From Alitta virens (Eukaryota > Annelida > Polychaeta > Phyllodocida > Nereididae): a stretch of DNA of 64,000 bases. Shown here in pieces: positions 46,212 to 56,773 of the stretch. The position numbers and the translations under genes were made by a program. The notes under the pieces were generated by a model that did not search any database, had not been told where the DNA came from, and saw only the letters and a list, made by a program, of their open reading frames with translations. Where the stretch lies: assembly GCA_932294295.1 (NCBI GenBank), contig OW028575.1, positions 39,620,253 through 39,684,252 on the forward strand, given 5' to 3'. How positions within the stretch are numbered: position 1 is the stretch's first letter; the number at the start of each line of letters is the position of its first letter.

Positions 46212-46241
46212 TGTTATAATAACGTCATTCATCTGTAAGCT

Positions 46242-46493
46242 ATGGAGCAGCAAACATCTCGGCAGAGTGAGTGGTTCGTATTAAACAGATATATTCCTAA
46301 AACTCAGGTTACATTTTTCTGCCAAATTATTATTATATATATAATTATTATTACTTCTGTGATTAATTTATCAATTAATAACGGAGATAAAACATTGTGG
46401 TGTACATTATTAGCTTCCGCATTGGGCTATTGTCTCCCCGCGCCATCAATCAGAGCATCGAAATACCCTAAAAAATCCGTTGCTATACCATAA
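46242..46493 (+). CDS. Small two-TM membrane protein
   Basis: 83 residues: SEWFVLNRYIPKTQ, then a hydrophobic span FFCQIIIIYIIIITSVI, a short polar loop, a second hydrophobic segment (LWCTLLASALGYCLP) and a basic tail. Similar small membrane proteins recur in Polintons as I remember them; the function is unknown and a membrane-linked step of assembly or entry is possible. No equivalent was found in Polinton A. Confidence 0.6.
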   Translation: MEQQTSRQSEWFVLNRYIPKTQVTFFCQIIIIYIIIITSVINLSINNGDKTLWCTLLASALGYCLPAPSIRASKYPKKSVAIP

Positions 46494-46516
46494 ATCACAA
46501 TATAAAAATAATTAAT

Positions 46517-46825
46517 ATGAAAAATTCACACTTTTTTCATTTAATACTATTAACAACAAGAAACCAAGCCAAAGCACTGCTAGAAACAGCTACTAAAGAT
46601 CAAGTTTTAACAATTGTAAAAATAATATATAACTTAAATCAAAATCAATCCATGCTAATACCTAAAACTAAATCTTTATTAAATAAACATAAGAAACTTG
46701 TATCAAAAATAACCAATAAAAAAAACACAGATAAAAAGAACTATACATTAATCACCAAAAACTGGAGTAAAATTCTAAATTTAATTTCATCTTCTAAAAA
46801 TATTCTACTGAAAGTTATAACATGA
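46517..46825 (+). CDS. Conserved small Polinton ORF (QxKALL type), Polinton B
   Basis: 102 residues, basic and helix-rich, matching the Polinton A ORF at 24413-24739 in pattern and neighbourhood. Its stop overlaps the next ATG as ATGA. Confidence 0.65.
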   Translation: MKNSHFFHLILLTTRNQAKALLETATKDQVLTIVKIIYNLNQNQSMLIPKTKSLLNKHKKLVSKITNKKNTDKKNYTLITKNWSKILNLISSSKNILLKVIT

Positions 46826-47232
46826 AGAAATACGTTTTAGTATCTTATGACGAATTCCATGGTACCGCTAATATCGATAAAAAACAAAATAAAGATTTTA
46901 TACTAGCTTCTATTCCTAAAAACATTCAAACTAAAGCCAGAGCAATTTTGGAGCATATTTCTAAAGATAGAAATTTAGATTGGAATGAAAAGGGTGAATT
47001 AATTATTAATGGCGAAATAATTAACAACAGTCACATAACAGATCTTATCAAATGCGCTTTGTATTCATATAAGAATTTTAACCCCCCTGGATATGATCAA
47101 TTTAGAGAAGCTTTACAAATATCTAATTTACCACAGAGTTTACTTCAACGAGGCGAAGGTCTACCCCCTCCAGGCATTCCTAACAAAACAACAAAATCTG
47201 ACAAACAGGAATGGGTCTGGCACCAGATATAA
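46822..47232 (+). CDS. Conserved small Polinton ORF (PPG type), Polinton B
   Basis: 136 residues with NPPGYDQFREALQI in its second half, as in the Polinton A ORF of the same length. It opens with VLVSYDEFHG and has a segment IPKNIQTKARAILEHISKD. It overlaps the upstream ORF by 4 nt (ATGA) and the integrase by 22 nt. Function unknown. Confidence 0.7.
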   Translation: MKKYVLVSYDEFHGTANIDKKQNKDFILASIPKNIQTKARAILEHISKDRNLDWNEKGELIINGEIINNSHITDLIKCALYSYKNFNPPGYDQFREALQISNLPQSLLQRGEGLPPPGIPNKTTKSDKQEWVWHQI

Positions 47233-48317
47233 AGAAATATTTACAAAAGAAACATCAAGATATTTCAAAATCAGGTGCTTACTACGGAATAGATAAATTT
47301 TATAGGTCTATTATAAAAGATGGGAAGTATTCAATTTCGAGAAAAGACATTCAACTCTTTTTACAAAGCCAGGAGTACTACACACTTCAACAACAAGTTA
47401 ATAGAAAATTTAAACGTCCTAAAGTTATTGTGCCTTACAAGGGATATCAATTAGATATTGATACAGCGCATTTAACAGAATACAGGGATAAAAACGACGG
47501 TTACTCCTATATTTTAGGAGCAATAGATTGTTTCAGTAAAGAAGCACACGCAATCCCACTGAAATCTTTGAAATCTAAAGATGTCGTTCCTGAACTGAAA
47601 AATCTGATAGCAAAATTCGATAAAGTTGAGAGAATAAGGACAGATATGGGTTCAGAATTCAAATCAGCTCGTGCTCAATCACTTTTTAAACAATTAAAAA
47701 TCAAACATTTCTATGCTAAAAACACCGAAATTAAAGCTAATATAATTGAACGTTTCTTCAAGACTCTGAAAACTTTAATTTTTCGCTTCATGGTTTCAAA
47801 AAATACGCATAGATGGGTTGATGAACTGTCTAACATCGTCAAAACGTATAACCTATCATTCCATAACTCCATTAAACAATCTCCAGCATCAGTTAAAGAA
47901 GCTGATGAATACAAAATATGGAAAGAGTTGTATTATAAAAAAAGTTATGGTCCTGAACATAATTTTACATTTAATTTTAATATTCATGATACTGTAAGGA
48001 TAAGCATAATTAAAGCACCATTTGAACGTATTTTCGATGAAAAGTGGACGAGGGAATATTTCATTGTTTCTGACAGATTTTATAAAGAGAGCATACCTGT
48101 CTATGAATTAAAGGACATTCAAAACGATGCTGTAGGAGGTGTTTTTTATAATAATGAATTACAGAAAATTGATGTTAAGGATAGTGATGATACTTATATC
48201 ATAGAAAAAATTTTGAAAAAATCTAAGGGTAAAAGCTTGATTTTGTGGTTAGGATGGCCTAAAAAATTTGCTACATGGTTGAGAAATACCGAAATAAAAA
48301 ATCTACAATTAAAATAA
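47211..48317 (+). CDS. INT: Retroviral-type integrase with chromodomain, Polinton B
   Basis: 368 residues. The core acidic triad is in QLDIDTAHL, IRTDMGSEF and KANIIERFFKTLK; the chromodomain-like end is LILWLGWPKKFATW. The N-terminal region (YRSIIKDGKYSISRKDIQLF) is the usual Polinton helical segment. Intact frame; the solo relic at 41526-42417 is a relative. Confidence 0.94.
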   Translation: MGLAPDIKKYLQKKHQDISKSGAYYGIDKFYRSIIKDGKYSISRKDIQLFLQSQEYYTLQQQVNRKFKRPKVIVPYKGYQLDIDTAHLTEYRDKNDGYSYILGAIDCFSKEAHAIPLKSLKSKDVVPELKNLIAKFDKVERIRTDMGSEFKSARAQSLFKQLKIKHFYAKNTEIKANIIERFFKTLKTLIFRFMVSKNTHRWVDELSNIVKTYNLSFHNSIKQSPASVKEADEYKIWKELYYKKSYGPEHNFTFNFNIHDTVRISIIKAPFERIFDEKWTREYFIVSDRFYKESIPVYELKDIQNDAVGGVFYNNELQKIDVKDSDDTYIIEKILKKSKGKSLILWLGWPKKFATWLRNTEIKNLQLK

Positions 48318-48440
48318 AACAAAAAAATAACCATGTTATTATGCGCACCGCTAGGTGTTGTTTAGGTGAGTTGCAACTTATTTATAGCAATGCGAATTAA
48401 TCATTTATCCAGTCCTATGGATAGTTATTGAAGCGTAAAA

Positions 48441-48875
48441 ATGTCCTCTGCTATTATCTATACGTCCTGCAATGATTCTAAACATTTATATGAATCTAAT
48501 ATTCCAAGCGATTTTTTTGTTGAATTTGATAAGATCATTGAAACCAATGAAAATTCAACTGTTGAGTTACTGGAATTCAGATGTCATTTAAATGATAAAA
48601 GCAAAAAGGATATTTGCGTGATGTGTGACATTTGCGATAATTCTTTTATGTTTGGGGATAAAAAACCAATACTTAGAATGATCACATTACCAGGATTAAA
48701 AAATGTTTCTTTCATATTTAACGAACCAATCAAAATCAACATTATTGATAGATACATTAAGAAGTTTAAAATCTATTTAAGAAGTGTCGAATCGACATCT
48801 ACTTCATTAGTGTTTTTGGATAGCCAGATCACACTTCGCATTAAAGGTCATGGGCAATCAAAATCATACTTTTAG
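48441..48875 (+). CDS. mCP: Minor capsid (penton) protein, end altered by insertion
   Basis: 144 residues, beta-rich, opening with a SKHLYESNIPSDFFVEF segment comparable to the Polinton A penton protein. The transposon insertion at TTAA 48841-48844 falls in its final codons, so the last ten residues are encoded by the transposon end. The uninterrupted gene would have ended a few codons further and overlapped the next ORF. TATTTATAG lies about 55 bp upstream. Confidence 0.6.
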   Translation: MSSAIIYTSCNDSKHLYESNIPSDFFVEFDKIIETNENSTVELLEFRCHLNDKSKKDICVMCDICDNSFMFGDKKPILRMITLPGLKNVSFIFNEPIKINIIDRYIKKFKIYLRSVESTSTSLVFLDSQITLRIKGHGQSKSYF

Positions 48876-50937
48876 CGAAAATGTTCTTATCTGATAGCTA
48901 TAAGTTCATTTATAAGGTCTGCAGTGAAAAAACTGACTTTAGCATAAATTTTACCAACAAAAAACGAAGTTTGCCGCACTCCCGCTCTTTTCGCAAATGT
49001 AAGGATCCAAAAACTGTAGTTCCAGTAACTGCCACCAGGGCCGTCCGTGTGACGTCAGAGTTGCTGCTGTTGAATGGCACACAGCATGGATAACCCTGGC
49101 AGCTTGGATGAGTTAAATGAATTTGATGCTATTATGACACCCAAATTATTAAGTATAACTTGGATCATATATTCATGAAGGACAAGGGCTAGCTTACATA
49201 ATTTTACTGGTTATAAATATAATTATTATTATTTTTTTTTCATGTATTTTTTCATGATGTCATTTGTGCATGACTCATAGTTATATATGTTTAAAATACA
49301 ATAATTATTAATTCATATGCATTTCAGTAGATTATAGCAGTACTAATAATACTTATACAATGTGCAACTTTTTAAAATATTTTTTTGGTTACCAGGGTTC
49401 ATTATAAGAAAATGAGAATATATTTATCAATCAGCTGATACCCTTCTAAATAATTGTGCGTATATATATATTCTTACAATTGATCTACATACATTCGAAA
49501 TGTGGTTGTGTTAACCTTTTCCCTACTGTTACCTGATTTCGTAGTAATATTCGTAATATAAATCAGCTTAAATTTTGAAATTTGGCAATTCTAGGAAGTT
49601 TTGTTTTAAATTTTGGACTTGGGGGGGGGGGGGGGGGGGTTGGCTACTGTTATTGATATACTGACTGTGCTGGTTCTTAGTTGCTGATAATACACAATGG
49701 TGTCCTATTTCTAGACAGTTAATAAACAATGCCCCTCTAAGAAGCAGTTATGATTACATCATCATAATATTTCAAAGACAAGCTGTTCATTCCAGTTCAA
49801 AGTTTTGGGCAGACCACTGAGGCATGTCAAATTCTTAATTGGTAATTGCCTTGCAGACCCCCAAAGATGATTATATAAACAATTATAAAGATAATCATCT
49901 ACATTCTAATTAAATGCCAGCATGTTATAGAGATAGATAAGAATAAAATACAAATATCACCAAAGTAAAATAAAAGCTTTATCAGGGTTGTGTTGCCTAT
50001 GAAAATACTGATCATAATTTAAACTGTAAATAATTAATAGGAGATAATGATTTTGCATTCTGATATCAATAGACATTACTTTTTATTTCACGTATATATA
50101 CAAATTTATGTGAAACCATGTTGAATCACTTATCTATGAAATACTATTTAGGTCATATGACCTAAATTCTAAAAGACTGCCATAGAATCAGGCTTGCTTA
50201 CTCAAAATGAAAGTGACTGACTTTATTATGTTGTTTCATGATAAATAGGTTGTTGCAGGATCAGACTCTCTTATTCATCTCCTTTCATGCCATCCAGTTA
50301 ATTATGATCTTTATTTACATTTTACATGCTTGAAACATCATAAAATGTCTAAATTTATGTGGTTGTGCTTTTTTGGGGTTTCATGGCCATAAATAATATA
50401 GAATTATAGTAGGCTACTAAGTAAGAGAAAAACGTGAACAATTATCACATTTTCCAAAACAATATCTCATCTACTATTACCTACATGCATGAGAAAGAAA
50501 GAAGCCTAAATTAACCCTTGGTGCTTGCACTTCAATAATTTCCACTGTTAATTCATACTTTTCTTTCATAATTATCAGTATTAAACTTATTTTCTCCCTG
50601 GAATAATTGATAAACCAGTAGGCCTACAAACTTATTATTCCGTTAACATCACTAAACAATGTGATAATGACTATAATCCACAAATGTGTCACTTCCCATA
50701 TATTCAGTATACTATTTCCACAGTGGATGGAGCCTGCAGCAGCAACTCTGACGTCACTGCCTCAGTTGACCCAGTTACGCTTCAGTGATCGCACCCAAAA
50801 TGCCGTTGTGTGAATTGGCGTAAATAAACGCTAATATCTTTTTACACCAAAGTCAGAATTATGTGAAATTCGGAATTCAAGTTTCTAGTATTCTATGTCG
50901 CATACTGGTAAAGTTTGATTTTGATTGCCCATGACCT
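48845..50937. mobile_element. Non-autonomous TTAA-flanked DNA transposon
   Basis: 2093 bp with inverted ends AGGTCATGGGCAATCAAAAT identical over 22 bp, and further inverted words inside (GACGTCAGAGTTGCTGCTG near 49051 against CAGCAGCAACTCTGACGTC near 50733). TTAA is on both sides (48841-48844 and 50938-50941), as for piggyBac-type elements. The interior is AT-rich with a 20-base G run at 49621-49640 and no transposase. Confidence 0.85.
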
Positions 50938-50943
50938 TTAATA

Positions 50944-51255
50944 ATGTCTCTAATACCTGATTATGATAAGTGGCGCAGTCATTACATTGGAATGATCAAT
51001 GGTAAAGTGTTACCAAACCAGAACATTTTTATTGTTGATGATAAGAATAGACAAACAGGAAAGGGACTATCTTTAATAACGCAAGCCGAACAAACGGATG
51101 GAATGGCAAGAGGATTAGTTAATAAAAGATCTATAAAAAAGAAACCTCGCACAAAAAGAAATCATTCACCAACTAAACAACGAACAAGGCAGAAGTCAAA
51201 GCCTAAAAAGAAGACTAAAAAGTCTAATAAGAAGATTGTGAAAAGAAAAAGATAA
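50944..51255 (+). CDS. Basic core-like virion protein (candidate), Polinton B
   Basis: 103 residues; the C-terminal half is dominated by Lys/Arg (SKPKKKTKKSNKKIVKRKR). It lies between minor and major capsid genes and ends 1 nt before the capsid ATG. Likely a DNA-condensing or core protein by position and composition. The ATG lies 3 bp beyond the TTAA target duplication of the transposon insertion, which therefore separates it from any upstream leader it had. Confidence 0.55.
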   Translation: MSLIPDYDKWRSHYIGMINGKVLPNQNIFIVDDKNRQTGKGLSLITQAEQTDGMARGLVNKRSIKKKPRTKRNHSPTKQRTRQKSKPKKKTKKSNKKIVKRKR

Positions 51256-51256
51256 C

Positions 51257-52570
51257 ATGGATGGACATAATGATTCATTATCATTATTCACGACTCCACC
51301 AGTCAACAAAGGTGTTATTAATTCTCAAATTGTAGAATATCTTCCTATTTCGTTAATAGGAACAGGGGGGTTTGTTGAATTTAATGTTCTTGCACAAAAT
51401 TTCATAGATTTAACTCGCTCTAAATTATATTTGAAGTGTAAAGTTGTAAGGGGAGATAATAATGATATCGCGGAAATTGAAAGCAAGGAAAAGTATGATG
51501 CAAATGGTGATGTTGTACCATCTAATTGTTTAATGGGTAGTTTATTTCAGAAAGTGGATCTCAGCATTCAACAACAAAACACAACAACAAATATTCCAGC
51601 ACACATGCATGCTTACAAATACATGATAGACACATTGCTCTCAGGATCCAAAGGAGATGCTTCCATTTTATTTATTAAAGATGATAGTGCTACGTTAAAT
51701 GCCTGCAGTAATTTTAAAGCCGTAGCAGGAAATACAGACAACGTTAAAGGTAATACTGCATTAACAAAAAGAGCGAAGTTTATAACAAAAAGCCAGGAAT
51801 TCGAACTTATTGGAGGCTTAGGTGTGGATTTTATGACACAAGAAAGATTGTTGCTACACAACGTTAATATAGGTGTGAAACTCTGGCAGACTAGACCTGA
51901 GTTTTCTCTTTTATCAGGAGAATCGGAAAAAAAATTTAACATTAAAATATTGGATGCCAAGTTGAAGTTGTGTCATGTTGTTTTGGATCCAGCAGTGAGT
52001 GTTGCTATTAGTGATGGGCTTAATTTAAAACCTATTCAGTATCCATTCGTTTCATCTAATATCAAAACTCATACAATAGCCAGTGGTGCTCAATCAGCTA
52101 CAATAAATGACGTGTTTTCAAGTAAATGCCCCGATAAACTTTTTGTATGTCTTGTTAGTTCAGAGTCAATGAATGGTTCTTTCAGTCAAAATCCGTATTT
52201 CTTTCAACATTTTGATCTTTGTGAAATCGGTTTTTACATAAATAATTCATCGTTCCCTGGAAAACCACTACAATTAAAATTCGAGGATAGCGCATTTCAA
52301 TCTCACTATATGGAAGCTTGGCAGAGATTATTAGAGATTAACCCTAATATTGATATAACTTTTGAAGAATTCCATAGAGGATATTCAATTTTCGCATTTG
52401 ACTTAACGAATAAAGAGGGAAAAGATTTGATTCCCACAACTCGAATAGGCGAAACAAAACTTGAATTAAGATTTAGCAAAGCACTTCCAAAATCGATTAC
52501 AGCAATACTATATGGAAAATTTAAATCAGTTCTAACAATTGATTCGGCAAGAAACGTCATAATACAATGA
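51257..52570 (+). CDS. MCP: Major capsid protein, double jelly-roll, Polinton B
   Basis: 437 residues. FIDLTRSKLYLKCKVV, LMGSLFQKVDLSIQQ, YFFQHFDLCEIGFYI and RFSKALPKSITAILYGKF correspond in order to blocks of the Polinton A capsid protein. Its stop overlaps the protease ATG as ATGA. Frame intact. Confidence 0.9.
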   Translation: MDGHNDSLSLFTTPPVNKGVINSQIVEYLPISLIGTGGFVEFNVLAQNFIDLTRSKLYLKCKVVRGDNNDIAEIESKEKYDANGDVVPSNCLMGSLFQKVDLSIQQQNTTTNIPAHMHAYKYMIDTLLSGSKGDASILFIKDDSATLNACSNFKAVAGNTDNVKGNTALTKRAKFITKSQEFELIGGLGVDFMTQERLLLHNVNIGVKLWQTRPEFSLLSGESEKKFNIKILDAKLKLCHVVLDPAVSVAISDGLNLKPIQYPFVSSNIKTHTIASGAQSATINDVFSSKCPDKLFVCLVSSESMNGSFSQNPYFFQHFDLCEIGFYINNSSFPGKPLQLKFEDSAFQSHYMEAWQRLLEINPNIDITFEEFHRGYSIFAFDLTNKEGKDLIPTTRIGETKLELRFSKALPKSITAILYGKFKSVLTIDSARNVIIQ

Positions 52571-53025
52571 ATTCCTTGGAGATTATAAACATTCTAAATT
52601 CTAATTGTGCTAAGTTTGGAGGTGTGTATGCCGCTAATAAACTTAGGTTAATTAAAACACCTTCCTTTAATATTTTGAACACAGATGAATTTGGAAAGGA
52701 AGGCAAACATTGGATAGCTATGTATATCAATACAGATACATGTGAGTTTTTTGATTCATTGGGACAAAATCCAAAGCATTATCATAAATACTGGCATGAT
52801 TTTCTTATTGAAAAGACAGGAAAATATTACTACAACGACGAGCAATTACAACACCCCGATTCAGATTTATGCGGAAAGTATTGCATTTACTATATTATGA
52901 TGCGAAGCAAAGGTGTAAGTTTTGAAAATGTTATTGAAATGTTGTATAGCATTGATATAGAAAAATTTATCAGAGATTTATGTCTTCCATGTTCAATCAC
53001 TGGCACGATACGAAAGTATCTGTAA
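52567..53025 (+). CDS. PRO: Adenain-like cysteine protease
   Basis: 152 residues, close to half the size range of adenovirus proteases and normal for Polintons. The catalytic set is visible: His48 (GKHWIAMY), Asp63 (FFDSLG), Gln95 (LQHPDSD) and Cys102 (CGKYC). It would mature virion proteins. No counterpart was found in Polinton A. Confidence 0.92.
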   Translation: MNSLEIINILNSNCAKFGGVYAANKLRLIKTPSFNILNTDEFGKEGKHWIAMYINTDTCEFFDSLGQNPKHYHKYWHDFLIEKTGKYYYNDEQLQHPDSDLCGKYCIYYIMMRSKGVSFENVIEMLYSIDIEKFIRDLCLPCSITGTIRKYL

Positions 53026-53859
53026 ATTGAACAGACTAGAATAATTCACTTTTGTTTAATTACTGACACGATATATTGAAATGTTTAATAAATTTATAAG
53101 AGATTTATGCGTTCCATGTTCAATCACTGGCGCGATACGAAAGTATCTGTAAATTGAACACGCTATAGAATAATTAACTGTTGTTCAATCACTGGCACGA
53201 TATGAAAATATCTGTAAATTGAACAGACTAGAACAATTATGACTAGAATTAGAAATATTATGAAAGTTTCATATGCATATACATAATTTGATGTAAAAAT
53301 GTACATGTATGTTTGTCAATACAAATAAAAACCAAAAAAAAAAAAAAAAAAAAAAAAAACCCACAACAACAAAAAAAACCCCCCAAAAACCAAAAAAAAG
53401 AAAAAAAAACATGAACTAACCTTCTCCATGCGGAGTTAGAGGTCATAGAAAGGTCATAGTAGCCTCTGTAAAACGCGGAACCGAATGGTGAAAGGCAGAC
53501 CAGGGAAAATTGCAGAATTGTATATAGATAGATAGATAGATAGATACATTCACTGTATCTCATGACAATGAAGTATATGTTCTGGTGATGCACCCGATTG
53601 ACGTTTATGTATGTGTGTGGTTAACCTCGAATTACTTTGAAGTCTCTCAGAACCATGAAATCGTAAATTTGATGTCCAAATGGTGTGGTCAGCCACATAC
53701 CAGTTTGGGGTAAAGACGTGAACTTATGAAAGCTTGCATTGTACACAAGTGGTAATTCCATATCCTGCATTTTCATTCAGTTCCGCGTTTTATAGACGGA
53801 TGTGTGGTAGTCGCGCTGGAGTTTAGCTGTTTATAATCAAATAAACGAAAAGCTAGGAT
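53026..53859. repeat. Repeats of the protease 3' end, A-rich tract and GATA repeat
   Basis: The last bases of the protease gene recur: AATCACTGGCACGATACGAA and GTATCTGTAAATTGAAC are found at the gene end and again near 53120 and 53190, the middle copy including the final codons. An A/C-rich tract covers 53334-53410, and (GATA)5 lies near 53526. No gene recognised. Confidence 0.7.
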
Positions 53860-54240
53860 TCATCCCAACCAATTAACCCACATTTCCCCATTGCTTAAGT
53901 CGACTTCAGCATTAGGAATTGTATCAAACTCCAACACAACTACTCCATGGTCATCCATGAATAAGTTGATATGTGGTTCCTCTCCCAAGTCGTCAACTAA
54001 ATCCGTATCAAACGCATTTTCTATTTGTTCTGGCCGCTCCATGGTATACGCTGTTATTTCTTCAAAAGGTACTCCAAACCAATCCTTCCTGCAGTTAGGA
54101 CATTTAGGACACCTCCCTTCATTTAATGAATTCTCAATTAAATTCACTATACAAGGAAAATGCATGCATCCAGAACAACAGGGCAGTGGAGCCGAAGTTT
54201 CCTCCAAGCAAATTAAACACGGTCTTAATTCACTGAACAT
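53860..54240 (-). CDS. RING-finger protein (atypical)
   Basis: 126 residues. The N-terminal Cys/His set is C8-x2-C11, C22-x2-C25-x-H27-x2-C30 and C47-x2-C50-R-K-D-W, a RING pattern in which one usual ligand position is Asn33. The acidic C-terminal half is unlike known domains. RING proteins usually act as ubiquitin ligases; viral ones often target host proteins, so a host-interaction role is inferred. It is on the opposite strand to its neighbours. Confidence 0.75.
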   Translation of the reverse strand: MFSELRPCLICLEETSAPLPCCSGCMHFPCIVNLIENSLNEGRCPKCPNCRKDWFGVPFEEITAYTMERPEQIENAFDTDLVDDLGEEPHINLFMDDHGVVVLEFDTIPNAEVDLSNGEMWVNWLG

Positions 54241-54641
54241 GTTTCTTATTGAACGATCAACGCAAAACTAACAGTTGACTTTACAAAGTCTATAGCCAGC
54301 AAAAAAAAAAAAAACACCTGGAGTGCAGTTCAATGGAATAGAAAAGTTTCATTGTAATTTGACATGATTAATATCTACTTAAACAAGGGTGCCGTTGGTT
54401 TATAGGGGCTTAACTAATCGATATGCTCTGCTTCAAGGTGGCATAGTGCCCCTTTGTATATACGGGGTTTACAATTTCAATGTAATGGGGTTTTTGGAGA
54501 CAGGGTCAAGTGGGTCAAAAGAACTCAATGAATGGGTAAATAGGGTCATAGGTCACGTGATCGTAATTAACCAATGAGAAGTATTCTCCTTACATAAAGA
54601 TTCATCACTTTCTAGAAAGATTCATCACTCTCTTAGACATA
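54241..54641. other. Divergent spacer between RING and membrane-protein genes
   Basis: Holds a poly-A run at 54301-54314 and ATTCATCACT direct repeats near 54601 and 54621. No gene recognised; it must contain both promoters. Confidence 0.4.
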
Positions 54642-56677
54642 TTGAGAAAGATGGCCGCTTCAGTGATTTTGCTGTGTTTTGTTTTAATGCCCATGACATT
54701 CGGATACTTGATCTGCGGTTTCGAAAACCAATGCAAATGCGGAACCACCTATGTAACCTGCAAGGGATCTATTGCAGGAGTACCTGCAGAAGCTAGAAAT
54801 GGGAAAGTTTTGCTCATATCGAACTTTGATCTTTCATTGAGGCTGGTGGATATTGTGAATGATTTGGATGGCTACAGCTATATTGAAATTTACGGCACTG
54901 ATGTTTGCAAAAGAAAAGATCTACAAGCCCTAGTCAATTTGAGGGATTGCCCTTCGAAGATCGAGGAAAAACGTATCAAACACAGAGAATCCACGGAAAA
55001 CGACAAACATCAAGATAAAGAAGATCCCGAATTACATAAGGACATAAGGAAAGGAGTCATAAAATACTTCGTTGGCGTGACGATGACATCATTAGCTGTA
55101 GGTACAATGACCTGCATTACTCTTTCATGTATAATGATAGGTTTATTCAAAACTTATCAAAGAATAAACAATTTACATATGCATACGGAAAAACCACCTT
55201 GCATTATTAAATGGACCCTCTTTAACTTGAGAATTGTTTACTGGTTGCTGCGTCTCCTCTGCTGTTGCAAGGAATGTAAAAACCTAGAAACTCCTACTTT
55301 GGAAGGTAAACTATTCATTATTGTTTTCAGCATGATGTCTGTGTAAGTGTATGTATGCGTTTGTATTTTATCTTAATCGGAGTGATATATTGATATAACG
55401 AGCTATGTATTGATGATATTGCCACGCATCGCTTTATCGCTTAATTCTTGGAGGAATTAGAGCTTAATTTAAATCGTGTTAAGATAATTATCAATTATCT
55501 TAATTAGATCGCTATATTGCTATTACACGCTATTTTATGTATTAATTACATTGTTGCGCCTTAGTTTAACGCTTAATTGAAATTATGATAAAATAATTAT
55601 CAATTATATTAATCAGAGTGCTATATTGCTATAACACGCTATTTTATGTGCTAATAACATTGCTGTGCATCAGTTTAACGCTTAATTGAAAACACGATCA
55701 GATAATTATCAATAACATTTTTCACGCTCAATTGATTGTGAATGGATATTATCATATAAGTATATACCCGCTAGAATACATTTAACACAAAAACAATTCA
55801 TTTTCAATCGCTTTTCCTTGCTTTTGATTTTGTATTGCTATCATGTGACAACCTTGATGACCTTAACCCGCACGATGTCCAGTCATCATTGTATTTCGTT
55901 TTAGGATATGCTTTTGTGAAAATACTCAGCAAAATTAGCTATTATTTATAAAACGAGGGTTGTGCTTCAATGTATGAGCATGGTGTGAGTGGTATGCCTA
56001 GGGGTTGAAAGTGAAGTATCAAAGTACTTGACGTTTTTATTGCTTGCAGCTGTCCTTAGATATTTAACCTCGCATTCTAGCATCAGATCAGTTTCTGCTT
56101 AATTCTTTTTATGTGTTGCTTAATGACTTTAAGCTTTTGAAGTGTGCTATTCTAGAAATCAACCATGAACTTCACCTAAAAATATTCAATATATGTTGTA
56201 TTATGATTGTAATAGGGAGTGTATTTAAGAACGTAATTGAATTATTAAAATAAATATAATCATATATAAAAACAATATTTATATCAATGTGTTATTCCAA
56301 GACTTATATTTCTCACTCAAACAATAAGTATCAAAGTAGAAATTCAAATATTATCAAAAGTAAAATCTATTTTCTCCGTAAAATTTTATGATATAATTAA
56401 TTATATAATTATAGATTCTTGTTTAATAGTATTGATATTATTTTTTTAGTGCATTCTACTCAAACTGATCGCAGCGTTGAGGGGTTTGTTGGGACGACGT
56501 CTATTTAATAGAGCAGTCAGAGAAGCATTGGTCTTGGCGGAACAAGAAGAAAATAACCAGGAAATGCAAGAAGAATTACAACCAGAACATCAACCACCAA
56601 GAAGAATGAGAAGACCCAGAGATAATGGCCTGGATATCAACAACATACTTAACAATAGAATGAGGAGGAGGGAGTGA
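54642..56677 (+). CDS. Type I membrane protein of Polinton B (probably two exons)
   Basis: The main frame 54642-55346 has a signal peptide, a Cys-rich ectodomain (CGFENQCKCGTT, VTCKGSIAGVP, EIYGTDVCKR), a charged stalk, a membrane span near residues 145-175 and a Cys-rich tail (RLLCCCKECKN). The Cys pattern parallels the two Polinton A membrane proteins. An acceptor TTTTTTTAG before 56450 opens a frame to 56677 (GRRLFNRAVREALVLAEQEE, then Arg-rich). A donor at 55341 (GTGTAAGT) joins it in phase; GTAAAC at 55306 is an alternative that gives a shorter, different tail. The gene may also be unspliced. Confidence 0.6.
55347..56449. other. Probable intron of the membrane-protein gene
   Basis: AT-rich. 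Includes three degenerate repeats near 55430-55690 with CGCTATATTGCTAT(A/T)ACACGCT and TAATTATCAAT words. Confidence 0.45.
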
Positions 56678-56704
56678 AGACTTTTTTTTTTTTTTTTTTT
56701 TGTG

Positions 56705-56773
<69 letters not shown>

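Noticed and set aside
48881..49093. 70-residue plus-strand frame after the minor capsid gene
   Set aside because: Lies wholly inside the TTAA-flanked transposon end and shows no protein family.
53258..53593. Phe/Gly-rich minus-strand frame
   Set aside because: Translation of the A/C-rich tract at 53334-53410; low complexity.
53891..54271. 126-residue plus-strand frame
   Set aside because: Antisense shadow of the RING gene, which has the metal-ligand pattern on the other strand.
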